This document shows, piece by piece, positions 1 to 8,812 of a DNA stretch of 64,000 bases. The notes under the pieces were generated by a model. That model did no database searches. It had not been told where the DNA came from and worked only from the letters and a program-made list of their open reading frames with translations. How positions within the stretch are numbered: position 1 is the first letter of the stretch; every line of letters begins with the position of its first letter. Origin of the DNA: JAZKGA01 sp040386235 (GTDB lineage Bacteria > Pseudomonadota > Alphaproteobacteria > Micavibrionales > Micavibrionaceae); contig JAZKGA010000001.1 in NCBI GenBank assembly GCA_040386235.1, positions 992,001 through 1,056,000 on the forward strand, read 5' to 3'. Both the position numbers and the translations under genes were made by a program.

Positions 1-2
1 GT

Positions 3-524
3 ACTGCCGCCCAAGGCGTTGTGACACATGGTGACAGCGGGTCAGTGAACGATTCAACCGATCCGAATACGGGCAGTGCCACATTTTCCTGTAATAACGG
101 AGTACGGACCGAAGAGGCGGGCGCAACGTGTAATGTCGTCGCCCCACCCTGTACGCCTGTCGATGGGGCGTGTGGTGCGACAGGAACCGCCATGCTGAAC
201 GGCGTTTGTACAACAGGGGCCTATGAAGGCTGGCGCGTGTCCGGTGGCGTTTGGGTGGAATGTACAAACCCGGTTGTCACATGCCCGGCCCAAACATTGA
301 CCTGGAACGTGTCAGGCGAGGATTGCAGTGCGGATGCGGCAACCACCAACGCCGGCCAGCTGGTCAGCCTGCGCGATAGCACGACGCCAGGCGTCGGAAC
401 GGCCAGTTACTACTGTAACGGGACTGGCAGCTGGTCTGTACAATCAGGTGCGACATGCAGTTCAGCCCCCGTTTGTAACACGCCGCCGCCGCCCTGTACT
501 TCGCAGACGCACGTAGAGGATTAA
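3..524 (+). CDS. Cys-rich module protein, C-terminal part (5' end outside window)
   Basis: The reading frame is open from the first complete codon of the window, so this is the C-terminal part of a longer protein; the GTG at 21 is an internal codon, not a convincing start. The visible residues hold one partial and one complete copy of a module of about 60 residues. The module starts CPAQTLTW, has a second Cys in a GEDC-type motif, a third in a YYCN-type motif and ends GATC. The tail is Pro/Cys rich (TPPPPC). The same module recurs in the next two genes, which have signal peptides, so an exported, disulfide-bonded protein is inferred. No family recognised. Confidence 0.7.
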   Translation, partial: TAAQGVVTHGDSGSVNDSTDPNTGSATFSCNNGVRTEEAGATCNVVAPPCTPVDGACGATGTAMLNGVCTTGAYEGWRVSGGVWVECTNPVVTCPAQTLTWNVSGEDCSADAATTNAGQLVSLRDSTTPGVGTASYYCNGTGSWSVQSGATCSSAPVCNTPPPPCTSQTHVED

Positions 525-529
525 TTGAG

Positions 530-1339
530 ATGACAAAGATCACACGCCAGAAACAGGTCTTCAGAAAACCAGCTACCCAAGCGGTGCTGGTTGCCGTGAT
601 TATGCTGTCGGGAACAATGTTTGCGTCTAATGCTTTTGCCAATTGTGCTGCGCAACCAGTCACCTGGTACGGTAATAATGGTGAGATTTGTCAGGGTATG
701 ACCCAGACGATGAGTGATGGCGCGCGTGACAGCCTGCAGCCTGAAATGCTCGTCACCAATACCAATCCGGGTTATGATGGCGAAGCCGCGTATCAATGCA
801 TCGGGAACGTATTAACGCAGGAAACTATCCTTCATACCCCGTCTTGCTTGGCGTCCACCCCCACATCCTGTGCAGCATCGACCATGACCTGGACCAAAGA
901 TGGCTACAGCTGCTCTGCCACGACCGCGATTGGGGCGGATGGCGGGGAAGAAGAAATAACAGACGCGACAGGTCCCGCGACCGGTAGCAATACCTATGTT
1001 TGCCAGGGGGGTGCTTTCGTTCAGAAAATGGGGGCCGTGGTAACGTGTTCCGCATCTGCGCCACCGCCACCGCCGCCGACTTGCAGCCCGCCATCGCCCC
1101 CTGTGACCGATTACTGCCTGCACACTGTCACCTCGCAGACGGATGAGGGATGCTCCATTCCAAATTGCAGCACGACGCTTTACCGCATCTCGCCAGTGAC
1201 CGATCTGGCGGATTTCAGCTATTGGCAAAGCACCGGGGGCACGGTGTGCAGCGGCACGTGTAACTCACGGGCCATTACGGGACGGTCGCCCAGTGATATT
1301 GGCAATCTGCAACCCTGCAGCCCGCCACCACCTTGTTGA
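530..1339 (+). CDS. Exported Cys-rich module protein
   Basis: 269 residues. Residues 1-38 form a signal peptide: basic start, a hydrophobic core around VLVAVIMLSG, and an Ala-x-Ala type end at SNAFA. After it come two four-cysteine modules, beginning CAAQPVTW and CAASTMTW. A proline run (about residues 182-190) leads to a distinct Cys-rich C-terminal domain ending in CSPPPPC. It lies 5 bases after the previous stop and 17 bases before the next start, so the genes are probably co-transcribed. A periplasmic, surface or secreted role is inferred from the signal peptide and paired cysteines. No known family recognised. Confidence 0.75.
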   Translation: MTKITRQKQVFRKPATQAVLVAVIMLSGTMFASNAFANCAAQPVTWYGNNGEICQGMTQTMSDGARDSLQPEMLVTNTNPGYDGEAAYQCIGNVLTQETILHTPSCLASTPTSCAASTMTWTKDGYSCSATTAIGADGGEEEITDATGPATGSNTYVCQGGAFVQKMGAVVTCSASAPPPPPPTCSPPSPPVTDYCLHTVTSQTDEGCSIPNCSTTLYRISPVTDLADFSYWQSTGGTVCSGTCNSRAITGRSPSDIGNLQPCSPPPPC

Positions 1340-1356
1340 GGCGTAAGGATACGGAC

Positions 1357-2643
1357 ATGACGATACGACGCGCAAAACACCCTGCCTTTACCCACACAGT
1401 CCGGATCAGCCGTGTCCTGCTGGCTGTCGCGACATTTATGACTGGGACGGCCCTGTCACAACCCGCTTTTGCGCAAATATGCTGTCACACGGCGCGCTGT
1501 CCTGAATGTCCAGCTGGTCAGATGATTATTGAAGATGTGTATCGTAACGTCGCATCTGCAGCTAACTGCACACCATACACGGCATCCAATCCAAACCAGG
1601 TTCTTCAGTCGCGACAGCAAGTGGCGATGTCTTTTTGTTCCACACTGCCGAATTGTGACGCACAGACCGTCAACTGGTCCGTCGCAGGCCAGGATTGTTC
1701 GGGCAGTGCAGGGCAAACCAATGATGGCGAAAGCGAAAGCGTTGCAAACGTCACCAGTGGCGTATCGGGCGCGGCAGAATTTCAATGCGCCAATGGTGCC
1801 TTCACCCTTATTTCGGGTACATGTAATAATGTTGTCGGTGCCGGATGTGCGGCCCAGACTGTGACCTGGGATCAAGACGGTCATGTCTGTACGGCGCAAT
1901 TATCGGCCCTGACGAATGGCGGTAACAGCACCGTCAATGATGCGGTAAACCCCACAACAGGATCTGCGAACTTCGTCTGTACGGACGGGGCCGTCATGGC
2001 CCAATCGGGTGCGACATGCACGGGCCCGGCCGCGCCGCCACCAACAAACAACTGCATGTCCACATCCACCAGCTGGACCGTTGGCATGAACAGCTGCACC
2101 ACCAATATCCCCGATATGACGCACGGCACGGCACTGACCGTGTATGATAATGCTGCGCCGACAACCGGATCGGCGATGATGACATGCAACAATGGCATGT
2201 ATTCTCGCAGTGCCGAGTCATGCGTGTCCACTTCGCCGCCAGTGTGCCCACCGCCGCCACCGCCGCCATCACCTCCTGTTGCCATCACCGCCGGATGCTT
2301 GATTGACACGCCGTGGTGGGATGTGGCGACGACGCCAGATTGCGAAACGCCTCCCAATACCTGTACTACCACTGATGCTATTGGGTTTAGCGTCGGGACG
2401 CACATCAACAGTGGCCTGGATACCTATTATTTCCAGGACCCTGAACGGTTCACGATTGCCTGGACGGGTGCTTGTACAGGGGATGCCAGTACCTGTAACG
2501 CAGTGCCGATGGTCAATGGAACACATGCGGCCACAGTCACCGTGACGGACAAACAGACAGGCGAAGTGACCGTTCGTAACGTCACCGCCCGGAAACGGAC
2601 TGTTAGACGCATTAATCTCAACGAATGTCCGGAGCAATTGTGA
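1357..2643 (+). CDS. Exported protein with three Cys-rich modules
   Basis: 428 residues from the ATG at 1357; the longer frame from TTG at 1333 would overlap the previous gene and lacks a better ribosome site. The signal peptide runs to about SQPAFAQ. Three consecutive modules follow, starting CDAQTVNW, CAAQTVTW and CMSTSTSW, each with four cysteines and a conserved TGSA segment. A run of prolines (PPPPPPSPP) then separates a C-terminal domain with three further Cys pairs and the ending NECPEQL. The overlapping TGA/ATG at 2641-2645 suggests translational coupling with the next gene. Function unknown; probably a structural or adhesive surface protein. Confidence 0.75.
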   Translation: MTIRRAKHPAFTHTVRISRVLLAVATFMTGTALSQPAFAQICCHTARCPECPAGQMIIEDVYRNVASAANCTPYTASNPNQVLQSRQQVAMSFCSTLPNCDAQTVNWSVAGQDCSGSAGQTNDGESESVANVTSGVSGAAEFQCANGAFTLISGTCNNVVGAGCAAQTVTWDQDGHVCTAQLSALTNGGNSTVNDAVNPTTGSANFVCTDGAVMAQSGATCTGPAAPPPTNNCMSTSTSWTVGMNSCTTNIPDMTHGTALTVYDNAAPTTGSAMMTCNNGMYSRSAESCVSTSPPVCPPPPPPPSPPVAITAGCLIDTPWWDVATTPDCETPPNTCTTTDAIGFSVGTHINSGLDTYYFQDPERFTIAWTGACTGDASTCNAVPMVNGTHAATVTVTDKQTGEVTVRNVTARKRTVRRINLNECPEQL

Positions 2644-3452
2644 TGAAACTGAAATCCTTTATCCTGACACTTGTATGCCTGGCCGCGGCTGGATCGCCTT
2701 CACGTGTTTTCGCGGCGGACACCCATACCACCCAGGCGCTGCAAACGCGGCAAGTTGAAGATTGTCGCTGTGTTATTTGTTCAGACAGTCAGCAGACCTT
2801 GAAAAATGCCACACCTTCTTTTTGTGGTACTGCAACTGATGCCAGCGCGTTTGTTGCCAAATATGATGCGGATAAGGCCAAGAACGAGGCCCGATGCAAT
2901 GTTGTTTCCGGTCCCGCTGATTCATGCCCTATGGTCAGCGCAGATGTCCCTTACCTTGGTTCCACCTGTCAGATGAGTGTGGACGGCTCTTCAACCGTGA
3001 TTGAAACGTCTGACGCCAACGGCATTTCCTGTCGCCATGAAACATGCAGCGGCAATGGGTGCGTCGCACCAGGCTGGCAACAGGTCATCGCGTATAAGAC
3101 GTACAACCAGATTCCTGTGACGCAAGTGCCGTTGGACCAGCGCGATCGCTATTACGCCTTTATGACCGAGATGCGGGCCGCACTGACCAAGTCACCGCGC
3201 GATGTACCTTATGTCGGGCCGCAGGATTTTTGTATGAAGTACCCAGGTCTGAACCAGCTGAACAGCACGACCTGTATCGGCCCTGGTGGACGTTTGGATA
3301 TCACGTACGGAACGTCTGCTGTCACGCTTTTATACCGCAATGGCGTGACCCTGCCGGTTTCCACGGATCTGGCGTATAAGGACATGAATGCGGGGCTGAT
3401 CCGCGCCATACCCTATCAACATCGCACGCATTTTAACGGGGGACGCCCATGA
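2643..3452 (+). CDS. Exported protein of unknown function
   Basis: 269 residues from the ATG at 2643, which shares its A with the previous stop codon. Residues 1-24 look like a signal peptide (FILTLVCLAAAG core, end near VFA). The mature part begins with a Cys-rich patch (DCRCVICSD), has further Cys pairs in the middle (CSGNGC), and ends in a region with YRNGVTLPV. It lacks the CxAQTxTW module of the three genes upstream. It overlaps the next gene by ATGA (3449-3452), so genes 3 to 5 of this cluster look like one translationally coupled unit. No family recognised. Confidence 0.7.
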   Translation: MKLKSFILTLVCLAAAGSPSRVFAADTHTTQALQTRQVEDCRCVICSDSQQTLKNATPSFCGTATDASAFVAKYDADKAKNEARCNVVSGPADSCPMVSADVPYLGSTCQMSVDGSSTVIETSDANGISCRHETCSGNGCVAPGWQQVIAYKTYNQIPVTQVPLDQRDRYYAFMTEMRAALTKSPRDVPYVGPQDFCMKYPGLNQLNSTTCIGPGGRLDITYGTSAVTLLYRNGVTLPVSTDLAYKDMNAGLIRAIPYQHRTHFNGGRP

Positions 3453-4204
3453 TCCGGACGCTACTATCCGCCCTTTTGTTGGTAAGCCTGGCCGCTTTTG
3501 CCGGTCCTGCGCTGGCACAGGACGCACCTAAAACACTGGTGGACATCAAATCAGATTTCGTTCCCGTGGCGCATTGCGCGTATGACAAGGGCAACGTGCA
3601 GCTGGATGTGTTTTACGAAGATGGCGTTCATACGTTTTGTGGTGAAACAGTGCCGTCCACCACGACCGGCCATGCCGTGTTTGTACCAGTTTATACGCCC
3701 AAAACATTTGTCAGCTGGGAAGAGCATGCGTGTGCCAAAGACGGCAAGCTGCAGGTGCCAGAAGCCTATCGCGCCCGATGCGTCCTGCGGCAATATATGG
3801 TCGAGAAGGGCACATTCTGCAAACGCGATGGCGATATGGATGCGGATGGGTTTGTTGACGGCTTGAAAAACGTGCCGGTCAGCATGGCTGATATCCTTGG
3901 CGCGTTTATGATAGGCGGGCGTGGGGCGAAGGCATATGTGACCCTGAAAGGGACGGATATTGATACCGGCCTTGCGAAACCCGCTTATTGGCCCGATATC
4001 GGCAATATCGCCTTGCCATACGATGTTCACAACCCGATTGGGGTGATCGCGCGCAGCTATATGATGCCCCGCCCACATGGGACAGCAGGCGGGTCTTTGG
4101 TGGTGCATGACCGCCAGACGGACCTGTTGCGGAACACGTATCTGTCCCAGGATGATATTCGCCAGGCGGGCACACCCATTGAAATTGGACCTTGCCTTAA
4201 ATAA
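3449..4204 (+). CDS. Exported protein of unknown function
   Basis: 251 residues. A clear signal peptide (LLSALLLVSLAAFAG, end at ALAQ) is followed by a mature domain of about 228 residues with six scattered cysteines, which suggests disulfides in the periplasm. It is the last gene of the exported-protein cluster and overlaps the previous one by four bases. The next gene, rpmB, is 83 bases downstream with its own leader, so the operon probably ends here. The DNA has normal GC for the window. No recognisable enzyme motif; perhaps an accessory factor for the Cys-module proteins, which is inference from position only. Confidence 0.65.
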   Translation: MIRTLLSALLLVSLAAFAGPALAQDAPKTLVDIKSDFVPVAHCAYDKGNVQLDVFYEDGVHTFCGETVPSTTTGHAVFVPVYTPKTFVSWEEHACAKDGKLQVPEAYRARCVLRQYMVEKGTFCKRDGDMDADGFVDGLKNVPVSMADILGAFMIGGRGAKAYVTLKGTDIDTGLAKPAYWPDIGNIALPYDVHNPIGVIARSYMMPRPHGTAGGSLVVHDRQTDLLRNTYLSQDDIRQAGTPIEIGPCLK

Positions 4205-4218
4205 TCGGTAAAAAGTGC

Positions 4219-4247
4219 TTGACCAGAGGCGGTGTTGGATGTAAACC
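4219..4247 (+). promoter_or_regulatory. Candidate promoter of rpmB
   Basis: A TTGACC hexamer at 4219-4224 is followed after 17 bases by TAAACC, a weak -10. It would start a short leader ahead of rpmB. The -35 match is good and the -10 match poor, so this is tentative. Confidence 0.3.
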
Positions 4248-4287
4248 TCCGCACTGAATTCTAGGTTTAAAGATATAGAGGCACACA

Positions 4288-4587
4288 ATGGCACGCACAT
4301 GCATGGTAACAGGTAAGCAAGGTCGCTCCGGCAACAACCGCTCACACGCGGAAAACAAAACACGCCGTCGTTTTGAGCCGAACCTGCAAGTAACGTCGGT
4401 TTACAGCGAAATCCTGAAGCGTATGATTCGTCTGCGTTTGACGGCTGCTGGCCTGCGTACGCTGGACCACAATGGCGGTTTGGACGCATTTGTCATGAGC
4501 AAAGCCCCAAGCAAGCTGTCGGATGAGCTGCGCGCCATCCGTGGTCATGTGCAAGCTGCAATGGCTGCACGTCAGTCTGCTGCTTAA
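4288..4587 (+). CDS. rpmB: 50S ribosomal protein L28
   Basis: 99 residues, the usual length for alphaproteobacterial L28. The N-terminus carries the family signature ARTCMVTGK followed by NRSHAENKTRRRF. L28 is a component of the large ribosomal subunit assembled onto 23S rRNA. The single Cys is not part of a zinc-type CxxC pair, so this is the zinc-independent form. It stands alone on the plus strand between the exported-protein cluster and tgt, 21 bases before the tgt start, so read-through into tgt is likely. No oddities. Confidence 0.95.
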   Translation: MARTCMVTGKQGRSGNNRSHAENKTRRRFEPNLQVTSVYSEILKRMIRLRLTAAGLRTLDHNGGLDAFVMSKAPSKLSDELRAIRGHVQAAMAARQSAA

Positions 4588-4608
4588 TCTCACTGATCTT
4601 TCGGTCTT

Positions 4609-5859
4609 ATGAGTCGTAAACGGCTGGAAAAGCCGATCACTGTTCCGTCCAGCCTGTTTTCTGAGGCTGGACGTTTTCGTTACCAGCAACTTGGTTTTGA
4701 CGTGACGCACCGTTCGCCCACGTCAAAGGCCCGTATTGGCCAGCTGAAAACCCCGCACGGTACAATCGAAACACCCAATTATATCTTTTGCGGCACCAAG
4801 GGTGCCATTAAGAATCTGCATCCGCATCAAATGCGAGAGGCAGGCGCGGATATCATTCTGGGCAACACGTACCACCTGATGATTCAGCCGGGGCCTGATC
4901 TGGTAGCTGAAATGGGCGGTTTGCAGTCCTGGACCCAGTGGCAGGGCCCCATGATGACCGACAGTGGCGGATTCCAAATCTTTTCCATGGGCCATGGGTC
5001 CGTCGCAGATGAAATTAAGGGCCGTAACAGCGATAAGAATCGCGCGACGTCGCTGATTAAAATCGGGGAAGAAGGGGCCAAATTCCGGTCGTATAAAGAT
5101 GGGGCCGAAATGCACCTGACGCCCGAATACTCCATCGAGATACAGCGAAAGCTGGGCGCCGACCTGATTTACCAGCTGGATGAATGCACGCCGTATCACG
5201 TTGACAAAGCCTATACCGAGCGGTCCATGTATATGAGCCAACGCTGGGGCGATCGCAGCCTGGCCGCGTTCAACCGTTTCGACGATGGGACCCAGGGCCT
5301 GTACGGCGTGACCCAGGGCGGCGTGTATCACGACCTGCGCAAGATATCCTGTGACTATATTCGCGAACGTCCATTTTTTGGGACCGCGATTGGCGGCTGC
5401 CTTGGTGGATCACGGTCGGAATTTTATGATGTGGTCAGCGTGAATGCTGAAAACGTCCACCCTGACCGTCCCGTACATTTGCTGGGCGTCGGGTATATCG
5501 AAGACGTGTTCGCCTTCGTTCGCATGGGCATCGACACGTTTGATTGCGTGTCCCCGACCCGGATTGCGCGCCATGGCTGGGCCTTGATGAAAGGCGTTCC
5601 CGACAATCGCCTGAATTTGCGGAACCAGAAATTCCGCAATGATCCGACGCCGCTGGATGAAACGTCGCCGTTGCTGGCCTCGAACAGCTACAGCAAATCG
5701 TATATCCACCATCTGTTGCGCGCCGGGGAAATGCTGGCATACCAGATTATTGCCCAGCACAACGTGGCGGTCATGACCCGCCTGATGCGTGAGGTCCGCG
5801 CGGCGATCAAATCCGATACACTGGATGCGCTGGAATCTGAATGGATTGTTGGCTTTTAA
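4609..5859 (+). CDS. tgt: Divergent tRNA-guanine transglycosylase (Tgt family)
   Basis: 416 residues. Tgt exchanges guanine-34 of certain tRNAs for a queuosine precursor. Family motifs seen: MMTDSGGFQ with the general base Asp118, LDECTPY (Asp191), GVTQGG, and GIDTFDCVSPTR with the nucleophile Asp312. Departures from typical bacterial Tgt: about 30 extra N-terminal residues, a longer segment around 130-165, GGLAVGE replaced by GGCLGGS, and the zinc-binding CxCxxC block replaced by ETSPLLAS (residues 351-358). The fourth ligand His384 is kept. Catalytic aspartates being intact argues for an active enzyme with altered substrate pocket and structural site. No other queuosine gene is in the window. 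Confidence 0.85.
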   Translation: MSRKRLEKPITVPSSLFSEAGRFRYQQLGFDVTHRSPTSKARIGQLKTPHGTIETPNYIFCGTKGAIKNLHPHQMREAGADIILGNTYHLMIQPGPDLVAEMGGLQSWTQWQGPMMTDSGGFQIFSMGHGSVADEIKGRNSDKNRATSLIKIGEEGAKFRSYKDGAEMHLTPEYSIEIQRKLGADLIYQLDECTPYHVDKAYTERSMYMSQRWGDRSLAAFNRFDDGTQGLYGVTQGGVYHDLRKISCDYIRERPFFGTAIGGCLGGSRSEFYDVVSVNAENVHPDRPVHLLGVGYIEDVFAFVRMGIDTFDCVSPTRIARHGWALMKGVPDNRLNLRNQKFRNDPTPLDETSPLLASNSYSKSYIHHLLRAGEMLAYQIIAQHNVAVMTRLMREVRAAIKSDTLDALESEWIVGF

Positions 5860-5907
5860 TTCATCGCACTTTGCCTTAAGATAGATAAGACAGAGACGCG
5901 ACCCCAC

Positions 5908-6816
5908 ATGCACCAGAACCTTGCCGCCAATGCTGCCCTCGCGCCCCAGCTTCACACCGCGTTGCAGGACTATGCCCAATGGTATAAATCCCTGATATCA
6001 GGTCTGTGCCGCGATGCCCCGCGTATCGGCGATGTCGCGCTGGTCCCGCCTGACAGCTGGGTCGCGCTTGAGCCGTACTTAAACGACATTCATCCCGCAA
6101 TTGTTGAGTTGCATAAAGATTTGCTGACCGAACTGGCCAACGTAACACCGCAATTAATGGCCGGAAACGGCGTTGCGCGCGTCGATATTGCGTCAATAAC
6201 AACGCGGTATATGACGTTTCAGCAATCGCTGGCGCAAATGGTGACAGACATCCTGTTCAGCGTGTCCGATATTGATTTCGTGACGTTCCTGCGACATTCA
6301 CAATGGCTGGATCGCGAATGGGGACGAGAGATGGAGCGTTTGACGCGCGACGGAAAAGCGTTTTGCATTTGCCTGGTCAAATTGAAAATTCTGCCCCACC
6401 CATTGCACATTTTCGACCCGATTGCCGAACATGATCTGGCACATCTGCGCCAGGCGGCCGCCGTGATGGGCCGCTGTGTGCGCAGCTTTGATGATGTATT
6501 CTGTTTGGATGACGGTTTCTTTATTATTCTGCTGCGTCAGACCAATTATGCTGGCGGCGTGCGGTTTATACGCCGCCTTCAGGATGTCATGGTTGAAACG
6601 GGTCAGAAACGCCCCATTCCGGTGGATTTAAGTCTGTCTTGTTGCGTCGCGGAACCCGTCGTGGGTGAAACCTTGCCCCATGTCCTGACCCAAATGCGCC
6701 AGGACATGGTTAATCAAACCGAAGATGGTCAGATGATCGCGACGCGGCGCGAGATCAGCCCGCTGGTCCGCTATGTCGCATCCTTAAACACATCCGGGAC
6801 GACAGGTCAGTCCTGA
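5908..6816 (+). CDS. Degenerate GGDEF-like protein
   Basis: 302 residues. The first 120 residues are helical and unassigned. Residues about 130-275 follow the GGDEF pattern: an LTRDGKAFCICLVKL strand, a later segment RSFDDVFCLDDGFFIILL where active cyclases have R-x-GGDEF, and a C-terminal VDLSLSCCVAE matching the usual tvSiGva strand. The signature loop is LDDGFF, so cyclase activity is unlikely and a structural or sensing role is inferred. Its TGA overlaps the ATG of the PAS kinase downstream, which implies coupled expression and probably a shared pathway. Confidence 0.55.
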   Translation: MHQNLAANAALAPQLHTALQDYAQWYKSLISGLCRDAPRIGDVALVPPDSWVALEPYLNDIHPAIVELHKDLLTELANVTPQLMAGNGVARVDIASITTRYMTFQQSLAQMVTDILFSVSDIDFVTFLRHSQWLDREWGREMERLTRDGKAFCICLVKLKILPHPLHIFDPIAEHDLAHLRQAAAVMGRCVRSFDDVFCLDDGFFIILLRQTNYAGGVRFIRRLQDVMVETGQKRPIPVDLSLSCCVAEPVVGETLPHVLTQMRQDMVNQTEDGQMIATRREISPLVRYVASLNTSGTTGQS

Positions 6817-8393
6817 TGGGCAATGAAATCGATCATAAAATCCTGTTCGACAGTATGCCTATTCCGCGTCTGCTAGTTCAGATGCAGGAAAAGGGGACGT
6901 ATATCGTCGTCGATGCCAATCGGCGGGCCGTTGAGTATTTCAGCCGCAAGCGTGACCAGATCGTGGGCCAATCCCTGGACAGTTTCATGGATACCGAAAA
7001 TGCCCGCTTGTTTGAACAGGGGTTTGAGGTCTGCATCAAGCAAAAGATGCCGGTAACGATCCAAGCCTTTCCGAATTTTCCGGGCGGCATCCGTATCCAT
7101 GGTTTCTGGATCAATCCGGTTGCGACCCAGGGTGACGGGCCGGTCGATATGCTGGACATCATGGCCCAGCCGGAATTGGCGGATGAATCTGTCCTTCTGC
7201 GGGAACGCGATGATGCCGTATCGCTGATGACCTCTATCTTCGATGCGTCGGAAATCGGCATTATCGTGACAGATCGTCAGCATCGGATCGTGCGCGTCAA
7301 CGACTCATTTATTCGGACGTTTGGCTGGACGCGGGATCAATTGTTGGGTGAACCGTTGCCCGATTTTATTCCCCCGGCGGATAAGGATGACGAGGTTAAC
7401 CAGGGTGCTGATTTCCTGCAAAACGGAACACGTTCGACCGGGGAAACCAAGATTCTGCGCGTTGATGGATCAACGGCCAATATCCTTTATACGTCCGCCG
7501 CCCTTGAATTATCGCAGCGGCGGAAATTCCAGGTGACGACGCTGATGGATATTTCCCTGCGGAAGCAGATGGAGATTTCCCTGCGGATGTCCAAAGACCA
7601 GGCAGACGCCGCAAACCATGCAAAATCTGCGTTTCTGGCGAGTATGAGCCACGAATTACGCACCCCGCTGAATGCCATTATCGGCTTTTCCGAGATTATG
7701 ATGAACGAGGCCTTTGGCCCGATTGGCACGCGCAAATATATCGAATACCTGCAAGACGTGCATCTCAGTGCCCGGCATTTGCTGGACATTATCAACGAAG
7801 TGCTGGACATGTCGAAAATTGAGGCCGGTAAGGTCGAATTGGACGAACAAACATTCGACATCGGTGAATTGCTGCAATCCGTCAGTCGGATGATGGTATC
7901 GCGGGCCTTCAGCGCGAATATCGCGCTGACCACCACCATTGTGCCTGATCTGCCGCTGTTGCGTGCCGATCCACGGTTGATCCGTCAGGTGTTGATCAAC
8001 CTGGTCAGCAACGCGATTAAATTCTCGCGTAAAGGGGATACAATCGCCGTCAGTACCGATTTGTACGATGACGGTGATCTGCGGATTTGCGTGCGCGACG
8101 AAGGGATTGGTATTCCAACTGATAAGATTAAGGAAGCGCTGGAACCCTTCGGCCAGATACATGATTCCAGCGTGGCGCGGGATCAGCAGGGCACAGGCCT
8201 GGGCTTGCCGCTGGCTAAGGCGATGATTGAACTTCATGGCGGCACACTGCATCTGGAATCAGTGGAAGGCAGCGGCACGACCGTGACCCTGTACCTGCCG
8301 AAACGCCGCATGGTGTCGGAAAAGAAAGCTTTACAGGGTGCTTCCCAAAAACTTAATAAGAGTATGAAGACAAACAAAGGGGATGCATCATGA
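6816..8393 (+). CDS. PAS-domain sensor histidine kinase
   Basis: 525 residues, no membrane segment, so cytosolic. Two PAS-like domains occupy about residues 10-125 and 135-255. The second contains GIIVTDRQHRIVRVNDSF and WTRDQLLGEPLPDFIP. The dimerisation/phosphoacceptor helix has SMSHELRTPLNAIIGF with His279. The ATPase domain shows the N box (LINLVSNAIKFS), G1 (DEGIGIP) and G2 (GTGLGLPLAK). It ends with a basic tail and no receiver, and no response regulator is adjacent. It starts inside the stop of the degenerate GGDEF gene and its stop overlaps the fur start, an uncommon arrangement that ties the kinase to iron-regulator expression. Confidence 0.9.
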   Translation: MGNEIDHKILFDSMPIPRLLVQMQEKGTYIVVDANRRAVEYFSRKRDQIVGQSLDSFMDTENARLFEQGFEVCIKQKMPVTIQAFPNFPGGIRIHGFWINPVATQGDGPVDMLDIMAQPELADESVLLRERDDAVSLMTSIFDASEIGIIVTDRQHRIVRVNDSFIRTFGWTRDQLLGEPLPDFIPPADKDDEVNQGADFLQNGTRSTGETKILRVDGSTANILYTSAALELSQRRKFQVTTLMDISLRKQMEISLRMSKDQADAANHAKSAFLASMSHELRTPLNAIIGFSEIMMNEAFGPIGTRKYIEYLQDVHLSARHLLDIINEVLDMSKIEAGKVELDEQTFDIGELLQSVSRMMVSRAFSANIALTTTIVPDLPLLRADPRLIRQVLINLVSNAIKFSRKGDTIAVSTDLYDDGDLRICVRDEGIGIPTDKIKEALEPFGQIHDSSVARDQQGTGLGLPLAKAMIELHGGTLHLESVEGSGTTVTLYLPKRRMVSEKKALQGASQKLNKSMKTNKGDAS

Positions 8394-8797
8394 TGCCACT
8401 GGAACAACGCTGTACCGAAGCGGGCCTGAAGATGACGGATCAACGCCGGACGATCCTGAAAATCCTGGACACGTCGCATGACCATCCGTCAGTTGAGGTT
8501 GTTTATGACCGCGCGAAACAAACCGACCCGTCGATCAGTATTGCCACGGTGTATCGCACCCTGGCAATGCTTGATGAAATGGACCTGATCCTGCGTCATG
8601 AATTCAAGGAAAGCTTCTCTCGCTATGAAACGAATATGGAGCATCACCACCACTTGATCGACCTGGAAACAGGCAAAGTGATTGAATTCCAGAATATGGA
8701 ACTGGAAATCCTGAAAGAACGCATTGCGGCCGATTTGGGATACGATCTGGTTGACCATCGCCTGGAATTATATGGGCGCAAGCGGCCGACGGCTTAG
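8390..8797 (+). CDS. fur: Fur-family transcriptional regulator
   Basis: 135 residues. The N-terminal winged helix contains TDQRRTILKIL and SIATVYRTLAMLDE, the Fur recognition region. The dimerisation half has MEHHHHLIDLETG, supplying metal-site histidines, and ends early without the CxxC pairs of E. coli Fur, as is usual in alphaproteobacterial Fur/Mur. It represses genes when loaded with metal (Fe or Mn). ATG at 8390 overlaps the kinase stop; a second ATG at 8393 is equally possible. Irr-like function cannot be excluded, but the HxH haem motif typical of Irr is not obvious. Confidence 0.85.
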   Translation: MMPLEQRCTEAGLKMTDQRRTILKILDTSHDHPSVEVVYDRAKQTDPSISIATVYRTLAMLDEMDLILRHEFKESFSRYETNMEHHHHLIDLETGKVIEFQNMELEILKERIAADLGYDLVDHRLELYGRKRPTA

Positions 8798-8812
8798 CCA
8801 GTCTTATTCAGA

